The notes beneath the pieces were generated by a model that was given only the letters and a program-made list of their open reading frames with translations, did no database searches and was not told where the DNA came from. The position numbers and the translations under genes were made by a program. 64,000 nt of DNA from Neurospora intermedia (taxonomy: Eukaryota > Ascomycota > Sordariomycetes > Sordariales > Sordariaceae), in contig BTPP01000005.1 in the NCBI GenBank assembly GCA_037102815.1, positions 2,232,001 to 2,296,000 of the forward strand, written 5' to 3'. Position 1 is the stretch's first letter; every line of letters begins with the position of its first letter. This document shows, in pieces, positions 11,806 to 23,600 of the stretch.

Positions 11806-12843
11806 TTACTTATCTTTCCTCGTCTCGTCGTCAACTGCGTCGTCCTCGTCATCGGCGTCTTCATCCTCTTGTATGTCAACAACTCTGTCGCGGGCCTTTT
11901 CAAGGACTCTCGCGCTGAAGTGACGGACGAACTTCCATGCTGCCTGCTCCTTTTGTTAGCAAACTGTCCAGTATGTTATCTTGAAAGGGGTATATAAACT
12001 TACCACAAGAAATGTGAGAACGCCAATCATCACAAGCATCCAATTCACCGACTCAACTCTGTCTCTGCCCCTGCGACGTCCACCTACTGTACTACGAATG
12101 TTGAACCACTGCCACGGCGACATGGCAATGAAAGTCTTCAAGAATCCAAGCAAGCCAAGCGAGAGAAATCCCTTGAGAAAATGGAAAGACCAAGTTGTCG
12201 GTTCATCATCAACCGGGCGCATAGCCTCGACGTCTGAGATGACATCGTGAATCGTCTCCACCACGCTTCCCCAAGGGTCGACCCAGAGGTTGATGATGGG
12301 GTCGGCAACAAAGCCCAACACAAACACGGCCAAGATAAACACCACCCCGGTGAGCACCACGCTTCCTGTCGTACTCGTCAACCAGCGGCCCCATCTCAGT
12401 CTCTCCAGCCGGTACTCGAATCTGCAGGTAGGACACTGCCAAAAGTTCCGGTCAGACAAAGGCGACGCTTGCCTCCATTGCTGAAGGCAACCCTCGTGGA
12501 CGTATTTTTGGCTGCCTTTGCATTTGCAAGGGCTGATCAACCGGCCCAGCTCCGGATCCTCTGAATAGTATCGAACGCGTGCTCTCGAGGTGAAGCGAGC
12601 CGCAAATGACTCGTCAATCTCGGTGGTGGGCTGGACTACTTCCAAGCAGATGCGGCAAGTGCGGGGTTTGTAGGCTCGCTGTTTTGGCTGCTGCTGCTGC
12701 TGAGAGCTCGGCTTTGATGCTGATGAACTTGATGATGAGCTGTGCGGTGTCTCGTGGGTTGATGAGGCTTGCGCGCTGCTGTTTGGATGGCCGTTGGGGT
12801 CTGTGCCCGAAGGCCATGACCAATTTGATGATCCAAAGTCCAT
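11806..12843 (-). CDS. RING-CH (MARCH-type) membrane E3 ubiquitin ligase
   Basis: Two exons (12843-12004 and 11943-11806) encode 325 aa. A Ser/Gln-rich N-terminus (about 1-55) leads into a RING-CH finger of C4HC3 order: CRIC, then CKC, HEGCLQQW and CPTC, about residues 62-140. Such fingers recruit E2 enzymes and ubiquitinate membrane proteins. The rest is membrane-embedded: a strong segment (VVLTGVVFILAVFVLGFVA), a second in FLKGFLSLGLLGFL, and a third in WMLVMIGVLTFLV at the exon junction. The last 20 or so residues are very acidic (Asp/Glu). Without the splice the frame would end in a different short hydrophobic tail, so the donor at 12003 decides the C-terminus. Fungal relatives exist, but the substrate is unknown. 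Confidence 0.85.
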
Positions 12844-13757
12844 GTTTTACCCTGCAAGGCTGATGATGCTTCCGGGAACAGTGCTGCAAAATCAAAAAGA
12901 GGATGATGATATGATATGGTAGAGGTGTACGGGGTGACGGGGTGACGGGGGATCCGGATTGTTAAATAGCGAGAAGTCCGGAGAACATCTCGGAAAAGGT
13001 GGAAGCAGCAATGTGGTCAAATTGCCTTGCCAATTGAACTTGACCACTCACTCGCTCTTAACCCCAGCGTGCCCAGCTCAAGCCTCGGGACAGCACTGCC
13101 CGCTGAAGAAAGAGTGGGCATCATCATTTCGTAACATACCTCAACCGGCTTCTATCACATCTGTGATAGCTTCCACCTTCGTGGCACAGAGTGCGACAGT
13201 TCAAAACGCATGTCGCCAGGGTGTTTCTCGAACAGAAAAGTCGAAGAGGAAAATGTGAAAAATATCTGATGGGGTTGCAAAATGTTAAGAGCACAAGAAA
13301 CACTGGGGGTTTATGACCTTTCCCCTTTCGGACTAGGGCAATTCCCGTCACCCAGCGACCATGTGTGGGGTCGTAGAGCTAGCTAGCTCCTACTTGCCGT
13401 TGCCTGCCGCGCCTACCAGCAACAGCAGCACAACAGCGACGGGAAGTGCCTGCCTTGAGGCTCAATTGGTCCGAGCTCTTTCAGGCTGAGTCCCAGTTGC
13501 TGGCAGTGGTTCCAGCTCCAGTTCGACGCGCAACTTCCCCGTGCCTGGGCCTTGAACAGTGACAGCCTGTGGTGGGAACTCTGGAACCCGCCTCAAGCTT
13601 GCAGCCAAACGACAACAGCTCTCTACCTGCCTGGTCTAGTCAGGTCTGCCACTCCTCGACAACCAAAACATTGAACGCTGCAATCCAAAGAGCCAAAGCC
13701 CGTCGCAAACCCACCCGCAAAACTACCAGCAGAGAGATTTGGGAATAGAGGAACAAA
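12844..13757. other. Divergent promoter region, RING-CH gene and proteasome alpha-2 gene
   Basis: The 914 bp between two outward-facing start codons must hold both promoters. I looked for the yeast proteasome element GGTGGCAAA and its complement and did not find it. No coding sequence is supported. Confidence 0.6.
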
Positions 13758-14994
13758 ATGGCGGACAGATACTCGTTCTCGCTCACTACGTTCTCGCCCA
13801 GGTAAGCTCCCGTCGTCATAGTCGCTTTGATGTAGTGGTGGTGATGGTGATAGCTGCTAACACTTGCGCAGCGGCAAGCTGGTCCAGATCGGTCAGTCGC
13901 CTCAACCCAACCCGACTTTATCTTCCAACTAGCGACCTCACATTCTTGCGCCAACACGATCTCGATTTTATCATGCTGACTGTTTCTCAGAATATGCCCT
14001 TAATGCTGTCAACCAGGGTGTAACAGCTCTCGGCATCAAGGGTAAGCTCCCCCTCCCCCACCACATACACCATCACCACCATGGTCACCACCAGCACTCG
14101 TCACCTCCATCGACTATTACGCACCCTATACTCTTTTGCGCTCGCTTATCAGTTTCCAATACTAACTACTCACCACAGCCACCAACGGTATCGTCCTCGC
14201 CACCGAAAAGAAGTCCTCCTCACCCCTCGCCGACCCCTCCTCCCTCTCCAAGATCAGCCTCATCACGCCCAACATCGGCATGGTCTACAGCGGCATGGGC
14301 CCCGACTACCGCGTGCTTGTCGACCGCGCGCGCAAGGTTTCGCACACGGGCTACAAGCGCATCTACAACGAGTACCCGCCGACGCGGATATTGGTGCAGG
14401 ACGTTGCGCGCGTCATGCAAGAAGCCACGCAGTCCGGAGGTGTCCGCCCTTATGGTGTCTCGCTGCTGATCGCCGGCTGGGACGAGGGTATTTTGCCCGA
14501 GGACGAGCTGGAGGAGCAAAAGAGCAAGGACGAGATGGTGGCTGACGATGGCGAGACCAAGAAGAAGGCGACGGGCAAGACGGGCGGCATCCTCAAGGGC
14601 GGCCCCATGCTGTACCAGGTCGACCCCTCGGGCAGTTATTTCCCTTGGAAGGCGACGGCCATTGGCAAGAACGCCACGACGGCCAAGACCTTTTTGGAGA
14701 AGAGGTATACCGAGGGCTTGGAGCTCGAGGATGCGGTGCACATTGCGCTGTTGACGCTGAAGGAGACGATTGAGGGAGAGATGAACGGTGATACCATTGA
14801 GATTGGTATGTTATGCGATGGATATGGATGCACTTGTTTGATTTGACACAGGATTTGGCTAACATGTTTGCACAGGCATCGTCGGACCACCGGCGGACCA
14901 CCTCCTTGGCGTCGAGGGTGTCGAGGGAGCAAAGGGCCCCCGCTTCAGGAAACTCTCTCCCCAGGAGATTGAGGATTACCTGACGAACCTATGA
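13758..14994 (+). CDS. pre8: 20S proteasome subunit alpha-2 (PRE8/PSMA2)
   Basis: Five exons (13758-13801, 13872-13891, 13991-14041, 14179-14805, 14876-14994) encode 286 aa. The protein is an alpha-ring subunit of the 20S core; alpha subunits gate the chamber and are not proteolytic. The proteasome alpha signature is intact ([20 protein letters not shown], residues 5-24), followed by [15 protein letters not shown]. The closest family is alpha-2 ([11 protein letters not shown], then [15 protein letters not shown]). At 286 aa it is longer than yeast Pre8 (250) or human PSMA2 (234). The excess is a charged 38-residue insertion between GWDEG and PMLYQ (14490-14603). Exon 2 is only 20 nt long; its splice phases (2 in, 1 out) are the only ones that rebuild the signature. 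Confidence 0.96.
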
Positions 14995-15324
14995 TGTTGC
15001 AAAGCAGGAAGTAGAAGCAGGCAGGTAAATAGGCACATGAGCGTATCTTAATGAATGACCATTACAGCAAGTTCCTTGTACAATAGAAAGGAGACCCGGG
15101 AATAGAGAGCCCTTTCATGACTATGCAGATCTGGACCACTGGTGAGTGAAACCTCGCGTCCCGGTTAGTGTTTAGTAAGAGCAGGCAAAGGTATTGTGTG
15201 TGAGGTCAAAAGTGGTATCATTATGCAAGAATCGATGTTTCGCTCTTTCAGCAAAGCAACTAAGCCAACCAGTAATTGCACAACGCTACGCTTTGGTACC
15301 CATGACAAAACTCATCAACAGACT
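14995..15324. other. Convergent 3' intergenic region
   Basis: This 330-bp gap separates the stop codons of the proteasome alpha-2 gene and the ATS1-like gene. It holds only their 3' UTRs as far as I can see. Confidence 0.6.
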
Positions 15325-16913
15325 TCACATGCGCTTCTCCTGCTCACCAACAATCAAGAAACTCGCCCAAGGGCCTGCCGCGACCGCCTTGATCTCCTTT
15401 CTAGTCCCGCCACCTCCATCGTCCAGCGACAAAGGTACTTTCTCCCACTTGGTCACCCATTTGATCTCCTCTCCCAGTCCCAACTGACCATAGCAATTTT
15501 GCCCAATCACATACACCTCCCCTTGGTCCGTCAGCGCTATTATGTGTTCAGTGCCGACAGCCACGTCCACGATACAATCCACCTCGTTCCCGTCCGTGTC
15601 GGTGATTACCACAGGGACCGGACCGTCGTCGTAATCGTGCCAATCGTCGCCGGCTCGAAAAAGTGTTTGAAGAGAAGGGGGTAACTGTCTGGGATCCCCC
15701 CAGATGTAGAGGTCGTTGCCGGCTGTCAGGCAGGCGAGCAAAGAGGAGGTAGGGCTGATGGAGAGGTGCCGAACGGGGCCGGTGGGAAGTTGGGAGAGGA
15801 GGGGGACGGGGGAGGGGTCCTGAGCTGGGCTGTATGGTTTTTTGGGGTTTGTGTTGTTAGTTCCGAGTGAGGTAGGGAATGCATGAGGCGGAAGGGTGGA
15901 AGAGGTCACAAGGAAAGAAAACATACCACTCATCGCTAACCTCCCTCCCCAAGCACCCAACAAACCGCTCATCACCCCACGTGTACACCTCCCCTGTCGA
16001 AGAGAGGGCCGCGAATCCGGTCGAGTGAGCAAGTAGCTGGACGATGTCGGGAAACCCGGTGTAAGAAACCTTGAGGACCAGGGTTGGTCGAGGAATCACT
16101 TCGTGATAAGCATGATAGTGCTCATAGTCACAGGCGAATTGTTCCTTTCGCGAAGGCCTGCAGTCTTTTGGTCTCTCTTCTTTTACCAGCTCATCTTCCC
16201 ACAACACGTGCTTCGGTTTGTAATGGAACCCTAGGTCTCGGAGGAGGTCTGTGAGGGTGGCGTATTCGGTGATCGTGGCTGTTTCGGAATTGTAAACTGT
16301 TTTGTCGTTTGTGGTTGGGTGAGTCAGTAGTCAATGGAAATGGGCAAAATATTGGTGGTGATCAGGGAATGTTAGGATACAAAGAGCAACGGGGGACTCT
16401 GGGTAGGAGAGGGAATCATCAAATGTATGTACCTGCTACATGTCCGTTGTTTGCCTCGGCGAAGGTTCTGTAGATGTTCTCATCCACGAAGCGTAGGGCG
16501 TTGTGGCCTCGTGGGGCGCGGCCTGCTTTGGTGATGAACCTGTTTTTCCTCTTTTGGTAAACTGTTGGGATTCATAGATTCCTGGTCAGCGATGTAAAAC
16601 AATTACATGTGGTCGAAAGCGTATTATTCCAGACAACACATGTCTCATTGCGGTTCTAGAGATGAAGAAAACTCGTATGTCCGTGCCGTTTGACAGTAGC
16701 ATATTTCCAGTCACTTCAAGTTGTGAATCACTGACTGATACCAAATTACTTACCAATAGTATGCGAATCAAAGCTTCGAATGGTATGAATGTCTCTGTGG
16801 CGAAACACGCAAGTGAATTCCCAAAGGTCATCAGCTTCACCTTGGTATATTTCTTCTTGTTTTGCAAAATGTAGCTGCAACGACTGGTTGGCTCCAGTTG
16901 CATACAACTCCAT
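15325..16913 (-). CDS. ats1: RCC1-repeat protein, ATS1-like
   Basis: Four exons (16913-16754, 16561-16433, 16296-15927, 15829-15325) encode 387 aa. The start MELYATGANQ is typical of fungal ATS1-like proteins. Three propeller-blade segments of RCC1 type are clear: FAALSSTGEVYTWGD, a degenerate LACLTAGNDLYIWGD, and IIALTDQGEVYVIGQ followed by YGQLGLG. Together they suggest an incomplete or diverged beta-propeller. In yeast, Ats1 works with Kti11 as a reductase partner in diphthamide and wobble-uridine tRNA modification; that role is transferred from the family and not visible here. The splice junctions were chosen because they are the only ones in phase with good donors (GTAAGT, GTACAT, GTATGT) and CAG acceptors. 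The gene converges with the proteasome gene. Confidence 0.82.
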
Positions 16914-18117
16914 TGTCCAGCGTGGCTTCATGATTATACAATGAAACCAAGACGATCCGAGCAAAAATACGCAGATACAATGTATTGAATCAATAGCGTG
17001 ATGTTCACGTCAAAGATCGGTTTAAGGAAGTTGGCGGATGAATGGATGCCGGTTTCGAAGATGGATTGCGTGGTGGTTGAAATCATGGACGAGGTCTAAA
17101 TTCAATGCACGAAGGGATGGATCTCTATGTTTGTTTATGTAACCCCCTCCAATGGCAGTGCTTGTCGAGGGTTCGAGCGAAAGCTCAAGACAATTAGGTA
17201 ATGTCCATATCGGAGGAGAGTGCAATGGGAGAGATTTGTGCCTGCTCTGCCCTGGCTACCTAGAATATCAAATCAACCTTTCCCACTTCCTGTTGAGGTG
17301 GTGAGTTCTTGCCGTCATCATGAAAGCCATCCATTCCTTTGTCGTAAAGTGGAAGTGGAAGGAGCTGCCCACAGCGTCCATTTCTTTCAGTTCCTTTTCA
17401 AGGGTGGTGGTACGATAATTGTGCCCAACACTGCTGTTACACTAACAATTAGTTAGGGCCTTTGAACACTACTCACATTTCTCTTTCCTGCCATTCGTTC
17501 ATTTACACTCAAAACTACCATAGTGTGACATTACAACTGACTTCTCTTCAAAGATCTTACTACTAACACTACACTACTCCTAGTCGATGTGGTAGGACAG
17601 GACTTCAAAGGATTCAACTCCGGCCTTGGAAGACAACCTCCAGCATCTTCTCGGACTGTAGGCCTCTTGCATGAGAAACAGGCTCGAAGTCGGTTGCGGC
17701 TGGTACGCACGCACCCACTGTGACACAGCTTGAAGCCAGATGCCCAACTTTGCAAAGAACATGTCCACCTTCCAAAGATCTCGAGCGCAACTCAACCTTC
17801 AACTTCCTCTCCGGTCTGGTCTCGTTTCTACTCTAGAGGGCTCTAGTTGAAGGTTGCTGGCCTGTAAAGGCCGTTTCGAGTTTTCTTCTATAGCTTCTCT
17901 TCCTCGTCCTCCTCCTCCACCAGCGACAACATCTTCGGTCTCGGCATCTTCATCCGCACCATTCTTCGTGTTCCCGAAAGGCAGCGTATCACATATATGT
18001 TCACCGAATAGCTATACCTATCATCCTTCATTCGGCATACCCCGACTCTCTAAGCGAAACTTCCACTCCCGCTCTTACGCTTACAAGCAACCTGCTACTG
18101 TTAATTTCTCGGCCACC
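16914..18117. other. Divergent promoter region, ATS1-like gene and dcl-2
   Basis: This 1.2-kb interval lies between outward-facing start codons. No separate gene is supported. Its last 267 bases are stop-free in the dcl-2 frame but contain no in-frame ATG, and a five-codon upstream ORF sits at 17997-18011. Confidence 0.55.
17997..18011 (+). promoter_or_regulatory. Minimal upstream ORF before dcl-2
   Basis: The only ATG between 17851 and the dcl-2 start opens a four-residue ORF (MFTE) ending in TAG, 106 nt before the dcl-2 ATG. It is out of frame with dcl-2. Whether it is in the mRNA is not known, so a role in translation is inference. Confidence 0.35.
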
Positions 18118-21100
18118 ATGGATCAGGACCCTAGGAAAGACAGCCCGGTCGAGATGGATGTCGATCGCGATGATAGTTCCCAGGACCCAGACGACGAGTC
18201 GTTCAAGAGTGCTCTTGACGAGCCCCTTGACGAGCCCCTTGACGAGCCCCTTGACTTGAAGGAACTCTATCAAGATGCCCTAGAGAAGCCATCTGAGGAG
18301 CCATCTGAAGAGCTAAACGATCAAGTGTCAACCCCTGCTGCCTTGACCGCGAGGGCTTATCAACTCGAAATGTTCGAAGCAAGCCTCAAGCAGAACATCA
18401 TCGTGGCTGTATGATATACCTTCTCTTTCATCATACCCTTATCCCTTCTTAGCTCTTCTCTAATCGAGTGATGGTTGCAGATGGACACTGGCAGTGGCAA
18501 GACTCAGGTGTAAGTGGTCTAGAATCCACTACGGGATATTCTTGCTAATGATTAAAAAGTGCCGTACTTCGCATAGCCAGAGAGCTCGAACAAAGTGACA
18601 AAGTTCGTCAAAACCTTCCGGCATTTTCTCTTCGGACCAATGTCTAACATTCTCTTTTCTAGCGAATCTGGTTCCTGACGCCAACGGTCGCCCTGGCTCG
18701 CCAACAACACCAAGTTTTGCAATCACAAATACCTTCCGCCAAGGCTATAATGCTCTGTGGCCAGGATGGGGTAGACAGCTGGTCTGAGCAGGCTGTCTGG
18801 GATGCCGTCTTGCTCAACGTTCGTATCGTGGTGTCGACATACCAGATCTTGTTCGATGCAAATGCCCATAGCTTCGTCCGCTTGGACTCCCTGAGCTTGA
18901 TTGTCATCGATGAAGCACACAATTGCAGCGGGAGCCATCCCATTGCCAGACTGATGACCGAGGCGTACCTTCCTGCAAAGAGGGCTGGTCTACCAGTCCC
19001 TAGCATCCTCGGTCTTACGGCAAGCCCGCTGAAGTCAAATAACCTCGCTGACATTGAAAAGCTTGAACAAGTCCTTGATGCAGTCTGTAGGACTCCTACG
19101 ATACATCGAGAAGAGCTTCTTGCACACGTGAACCGCCCGGAGATGCTCGTTGTTTCATACGGCGACTCTGGTACCGATCCAACACCAACCGATCTCATGA
19201 CAAGATTCCTAGAAGCATACCACAGGCTTGATATAAGCAAGGACCCAGATGTTTTGTTGCTCAAAGCACAACGCACTGAACGGGCTAGGGAGAAGCTTCG
19301 TCAGATGGTTACCAAGAAGGACACGCTCGCCCAGAAAGAATTGAGAGGGGTTTACAACAGGGCCCTCCTTGTGCGTCGGGAAATTGGGCCATGGGCGGCG
19401 GACTATTACCTCACAAGGACAGTTTCGCATATGTTGGCCGAACTGGAGCGCGGGGAACCTCCGGCCCAACACCGGTACATAGGCGAGGCATTACGATCTA
19501 TCCCCATTCCGGCTATTTCAAAAGAGCCCATCCAGCTCTCCCCAAAAGTCCAGACTTTGCTCAAAGTCCTTGCTTCCCATCAACAGGACCCGGTTGGTAT
19601 TGTTTTTGTCAAGGAGAGGGTAATGGTCAGCATTGTGACGCATATCATATCCACCCATCCGCTCACCAAGGACCGTTACCGCACTGCTTCCATGATTGGC
19701 ACCGCTAGTGTGCCAGGAAAGGCGAGGAATCACATGGACATGACAAAAAAGGAGGACATGACATCCCTCGAAGGATTTCGCCTAGGCCGCTTCAATCTAC
19801 TTGTCGCAACGAGTGTCCTCGAGGAGGGTATCGACGTTCCCATTTGCAACCTCGTCATTTGTTTTGACGAACCATCAAACATCAAATCCTTTATTCAGCG
19901 TCGCGGGAGGGCAAGAGAGGTAAGCTCCACTCTCTATCTAATGGTTCAAAACGCCTCTAGCGAGTCCGCAACGGACTGGCATAATCTGGAACGGCTGATG
20001 AAAGAGAGGTACGAGGACGAGATGCGTCAAAACGCAGAACTTGAGTTGCTCGATGATCCGAGAATTGGCAGTTATCCGGTTCTGGAAGTCGAGAGTACTG
20101 GCGCTCGCATGACTATCAGAGATGTCAGATCCCATCTCAATCACTTTTGCGCAAAGGTCTCGTCAAGATCCCGATATCTTCAGAAGGAACCGTACTTCGT
20201 CATTCGTCAAGTCAATCCGGACCCAGCATCACCTGGTCGGCGAACATTGCTCCAGGCAACTGTTCATCTGCCAGCATCTCTTGCTCCTGATTTACGTCGC
20301 CACGAAAGTCTTTGGACTTGGACGTCGGAGAAGCTTGCAATTATGGATGCCTCATTTCAGGCATATAAAGCTCTTTACAACGCAGGATTAGTCAATGAGA
20401 ACTTGCTGCCTACAAAGGTATCTGACTTCCTGGCCGACCTTGGGGACGACCCGGGTCATATTTGGGTCAAGACACAGTTCGACCCCTGGCCAGAGGTAGC
20501 TTATGCCTGGCAAGAGAGTTCGTCCCTTTACAGTCGTCGCCTGACAGTTTTGGTTCCAGGTGTAGAAAACCCCCTCGAATTCGAGTTTATACTTCCCGTG
20601 CCAGTTCCTTTCATGGCACCTTTAAAGCTGTGGTGGAATGCCACTTCTGCTTTAACGCTCATCACCAGCCCGGAAATGCAGGGACTCCGCAAACAAGAAG
20701 GAGCCAGTGCTGGGCCAGACCATTCATATGCTTTGCTCGCCATGGCTTTTGCACATCGGTTCCCAATCCAGGGCAGGCAATATCCGATTCGCCTTGTATC
20801 AACCCAGAGGAAACTTGACGTCGACGGAATTGCAGCTCTTGAGTTTGACCCTCGACTGTATGAAAGCTCCCCTCAGCCTCCTCTTGTGAGGCTCGTAGAC
20901 GGGAGGAACATGCCCTATTTCGTCACCGAGATCTTGCCCTCCAAGCCGCCGGTCGAACTCATATCCAAGCCAAGTACGGATCATGCAGACCTTCCAGAGA
21001 ACGTTCCATATGTGGTCTGCAAGCCCATTGGCAAAGCCGTGGGTCAGTTCATTCCACTTGATGCAGCTCAAGATCAGGACAGTTGGACTCCGAAGAATGG

Positions 21101-22969
21101 AAAGCTGTACCGAAAGGTCCTTCCCTCCACACAGATTCGGATGGATAACTTCCCGGCCGTGTTTGCTCAGGTGGGTGCAGTCATCCCAGCTTTCACAAGG
21201 GCAGTGGAAATGAGTTTAGTGGCCGCGGACCTGATGTACAATCGTCTGGGTTGTCTGCAACTTGATAACTTGCCTCTCATTACGACCGCACTCATCAGCA
21301 GTGGGTCTCGAGGCCCGACCAACTACGAAAGATTGGAGTTTATTGGCGATACAATCTTAAAGTTCTGCGCCTGCCTCACTGCTTCGGCATTATGTAAGTT
21401 CTTCTCACAAGACCTCTCACGGCAGCTGCTTACCATAGCATAGTTCCAAACCACCATGAACGGTTACTTTCCCAATGGAAAGACAAGCTCGTGAACAATG
21501 TGCGGCTCTGTCGGGCATCTCGCGATTTTGGCCTTGACGAGTACATCATCAACTCTGCGGCCTCGAAGAAGTGGCGGCCCAAGTTTGTCGAGGATTATCT
21601 GGATGAGATGAAGTCCCCGGAATCGGCAGAGACCCGGCAGATGAGCTCCAAGATGGTAGCCGATGTTGTCGAGTCCCTCATCGGCGCCGCATACATGTGT
21701 GGGGGCATGTCAAAGGCACTCGAGTGCGTCGCCCTCCTTCTCCCCATTCCCAAGTCCAGCGAGTTCAAGTGGCAGGATATTAGCCTTAGTCGTACCCAGC
21801 TTTTTGAGTTTGCCCCCAAGGATGCCATACTCTCCAAGCAATTAGAGCCTCTAGAAAGGGCCATGGGCTACACTTTCAACAAAAAGTCACTCCTCATCGA
21901 GGCCATGACGCACCCGTCCTGCGCAGGTCTCGGTACCAACGAATCCTGCTACGAACGTCTCGAGTTCCTCGGCGACGCCATCCTCGACGTCATCGTCGTC
22001 AAGCGTCTCATGGCCGAGACAGGCGCCAACGAGCTTGCGCACAACGACATGCACGAGCACCTCTCTTCCGTCGTCACCGCCGACATCATGGCTTTCCTGG
22101 CCATGGAATGGGTCATCATGCAGACGGACATCAACGAGATCGACCCTTCCAATCTGGATGCGCTCGGCCTCCTTCCCTCATCCCAAAGCAGGATAACACC
22201 TGCGAACCTGGTCTCCAACAAGGAGGATTGGCCCTTTTGGCGGTTCATGCGCCATAACTCGCCACAGGTCGGAGCCACCCAGACCGCCACCATAGAACGC
22301 TACCTCGCCCTTAGAGACGAGATTCGCGATGCAATTTGGAAGCAGAACACGCTGCCGTGGGCCCTGCTGGCGCGCATGGGCCCCCAGAAGTTCTACTCGG
22401 ACATTGTCGAATCGCTCATCGGAGCCGTGTGGGTTGACTCCGGCGAGTGGGAAGCATGCGAGCGCGTGCTGACCCGAATGGGCCTCTTGCCTCTGCTGGA
22501 CCACTTACTCGAAACAAAGGCGCATGTGATGCATCCCAATGTCGAACTGCAGATCCTGGCGCCCCCGAACAAGCGGGCGACGCGTACCGAGTTTGTGATC
22601 ATCTCTAGCAAGCGAGGTATCATCAGTTCCGGGACGGAGTTTCAGGATGAGCCGAGTGCCGTTGACGATGGGCTGGTGTCGGTGGAGCCATATGACGATA
22701 CTCCGGAACATGACGAGGTGTTTTCTTGCAAGCTCTTTGTTGGGGGGAAGCAGGTGGCTGACGTGACGGGAGCGGCAACGAAGGAGGAGGCCAGGGTAAG
22801 GGCGGCGGAGAAGGGCTGTTTGGTGATTAAGGCGGAAAGGAAGGCATGGAACGCAGCGAAAGCTGCTGCTAAAGAGGACAAGGGGCATAACACGGAAAAC
22901 GGAGACGCCAACGCGAGAGAAGAGGTCCCCGATCGCCGTGATGCGGATGGGGATACAGTCATGAACTAG
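18118..22969 (+). CDS. dcl-2: Dicer-like ribonuclease DCL-2
   Basis: Five exons (18118-18408, 18481-18509, 18560-18602, 18663-21393, 21444-22969) encode 1,539 aa. Dicer cuts double-stranded RNA into small interfering RNAs; in Neurospora DCL-2 is the main Dicer of quelling and antiviral RNAi. The order is an acidic N-terminus with a triple DEPL repeat (about 34-45), a DExH helicase with Walker A MDTGSGKTQ (98-106) and DEAH (204-207), helicase motif VI QRRGRAR (533-539), a dimerisation (DUF283-like) region about 600-690, RNase IIIa (YERLEFIGDTIL from 1009; DVVESLIGAAY about 1106) and RNase IIIb (YERLEFLGDAIL 1201-1212; DIVESLIGAVW about 1351). All the catalytic acidic residues of both RNase III domains are present. 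I see no clear PAZ domain. The start has a near-perfect context (GCCACCATGG). Confidence 0.96.
18217..18252 (+). repeat. Triple 12-nt coding repeat in dcl-2
   Basis: Three identical copies of gacgagcccctt encode DEPL-DEPL-DEPL in the disordered N-terminus of DCL-2. Perfect identity at the DNA level suggests recent expansion, and the copy number probably varies between strains. Confidence 0.95.
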
Positions 22970-23212
22970 AAGAGTCAAGGGACAGTTTCTACTCCGGTCA
23001 CGGACAGGAAGACGGATGAAGAGATGGTGATGACTCAGTGTGTATTCGCAAATCTTTTGTTGAGGTAGGTTCCCGTGGATCTATCTGCGTTCTGGATATT
23101 TGTGTAGCAGTTTGGACTACCCTGACTTTCAAAGCCTTTGGATAGCGGATACCTCAGCTATAGAAAGACACCTTTTTTTTCACTTTGGTTTTTTTCTTTT
23201 TCTTTCTCTTTT

Positions 23213-23243
<31 letters not shown>

Positions 23244-23600
23244 GGTTTTTCATTTCTTTTTGTCTGGAAATGTAGAGACGCAGTTCTTATAGTCTTTGTA
23301 GCGGTTCATAGCTGGCGATCAAGACACGTCACTTGAAGTATGAGAGAAAGAGTCGGGCCATACCTATAACTTCATTTTCGTTATAGCTCGACGATTACAA
23401 GGATACCGACATGTTACCAGCTTTCCATTATTTCCCGATAGCAAATGCCTCCAGTCCTTTTCCTACCATGACATGACTACCTGACAACCTAACCATGGAC
23501 AAATTTGAAATAGACACACCACGCTCCCTTAACTACCTTATACCATTATCATGTCACACACATCCCCCATCCCACACATAAAGCTTTACAAGACCTCTAC
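22970..23600. other. Convergent 3' region between dcl-2 and rfc1
   Basis: No gene is supported. The interval is T-rich and contains a 29-nt pure T tract. It should hold the 3' UTRs of dcl-2 and rfc1. Confidence 0.6.
23215..23243. repeat. Poly(T) tract, 29 nt
   Basis: An uninterrupted run of T sits in a broader T/CT-rich stretch (23170-23260) about 250 bp after the dcl-2 stop codon. I see no flanking target-site duplication or element, so it reads as a simple homopolymer. Confidence 0.9.

Noticed and set aside
23170-23260. Poly(T) region as the tail of a retroposed element
   Set aside because: I found no adjoining element sequence and no flanking duplication.
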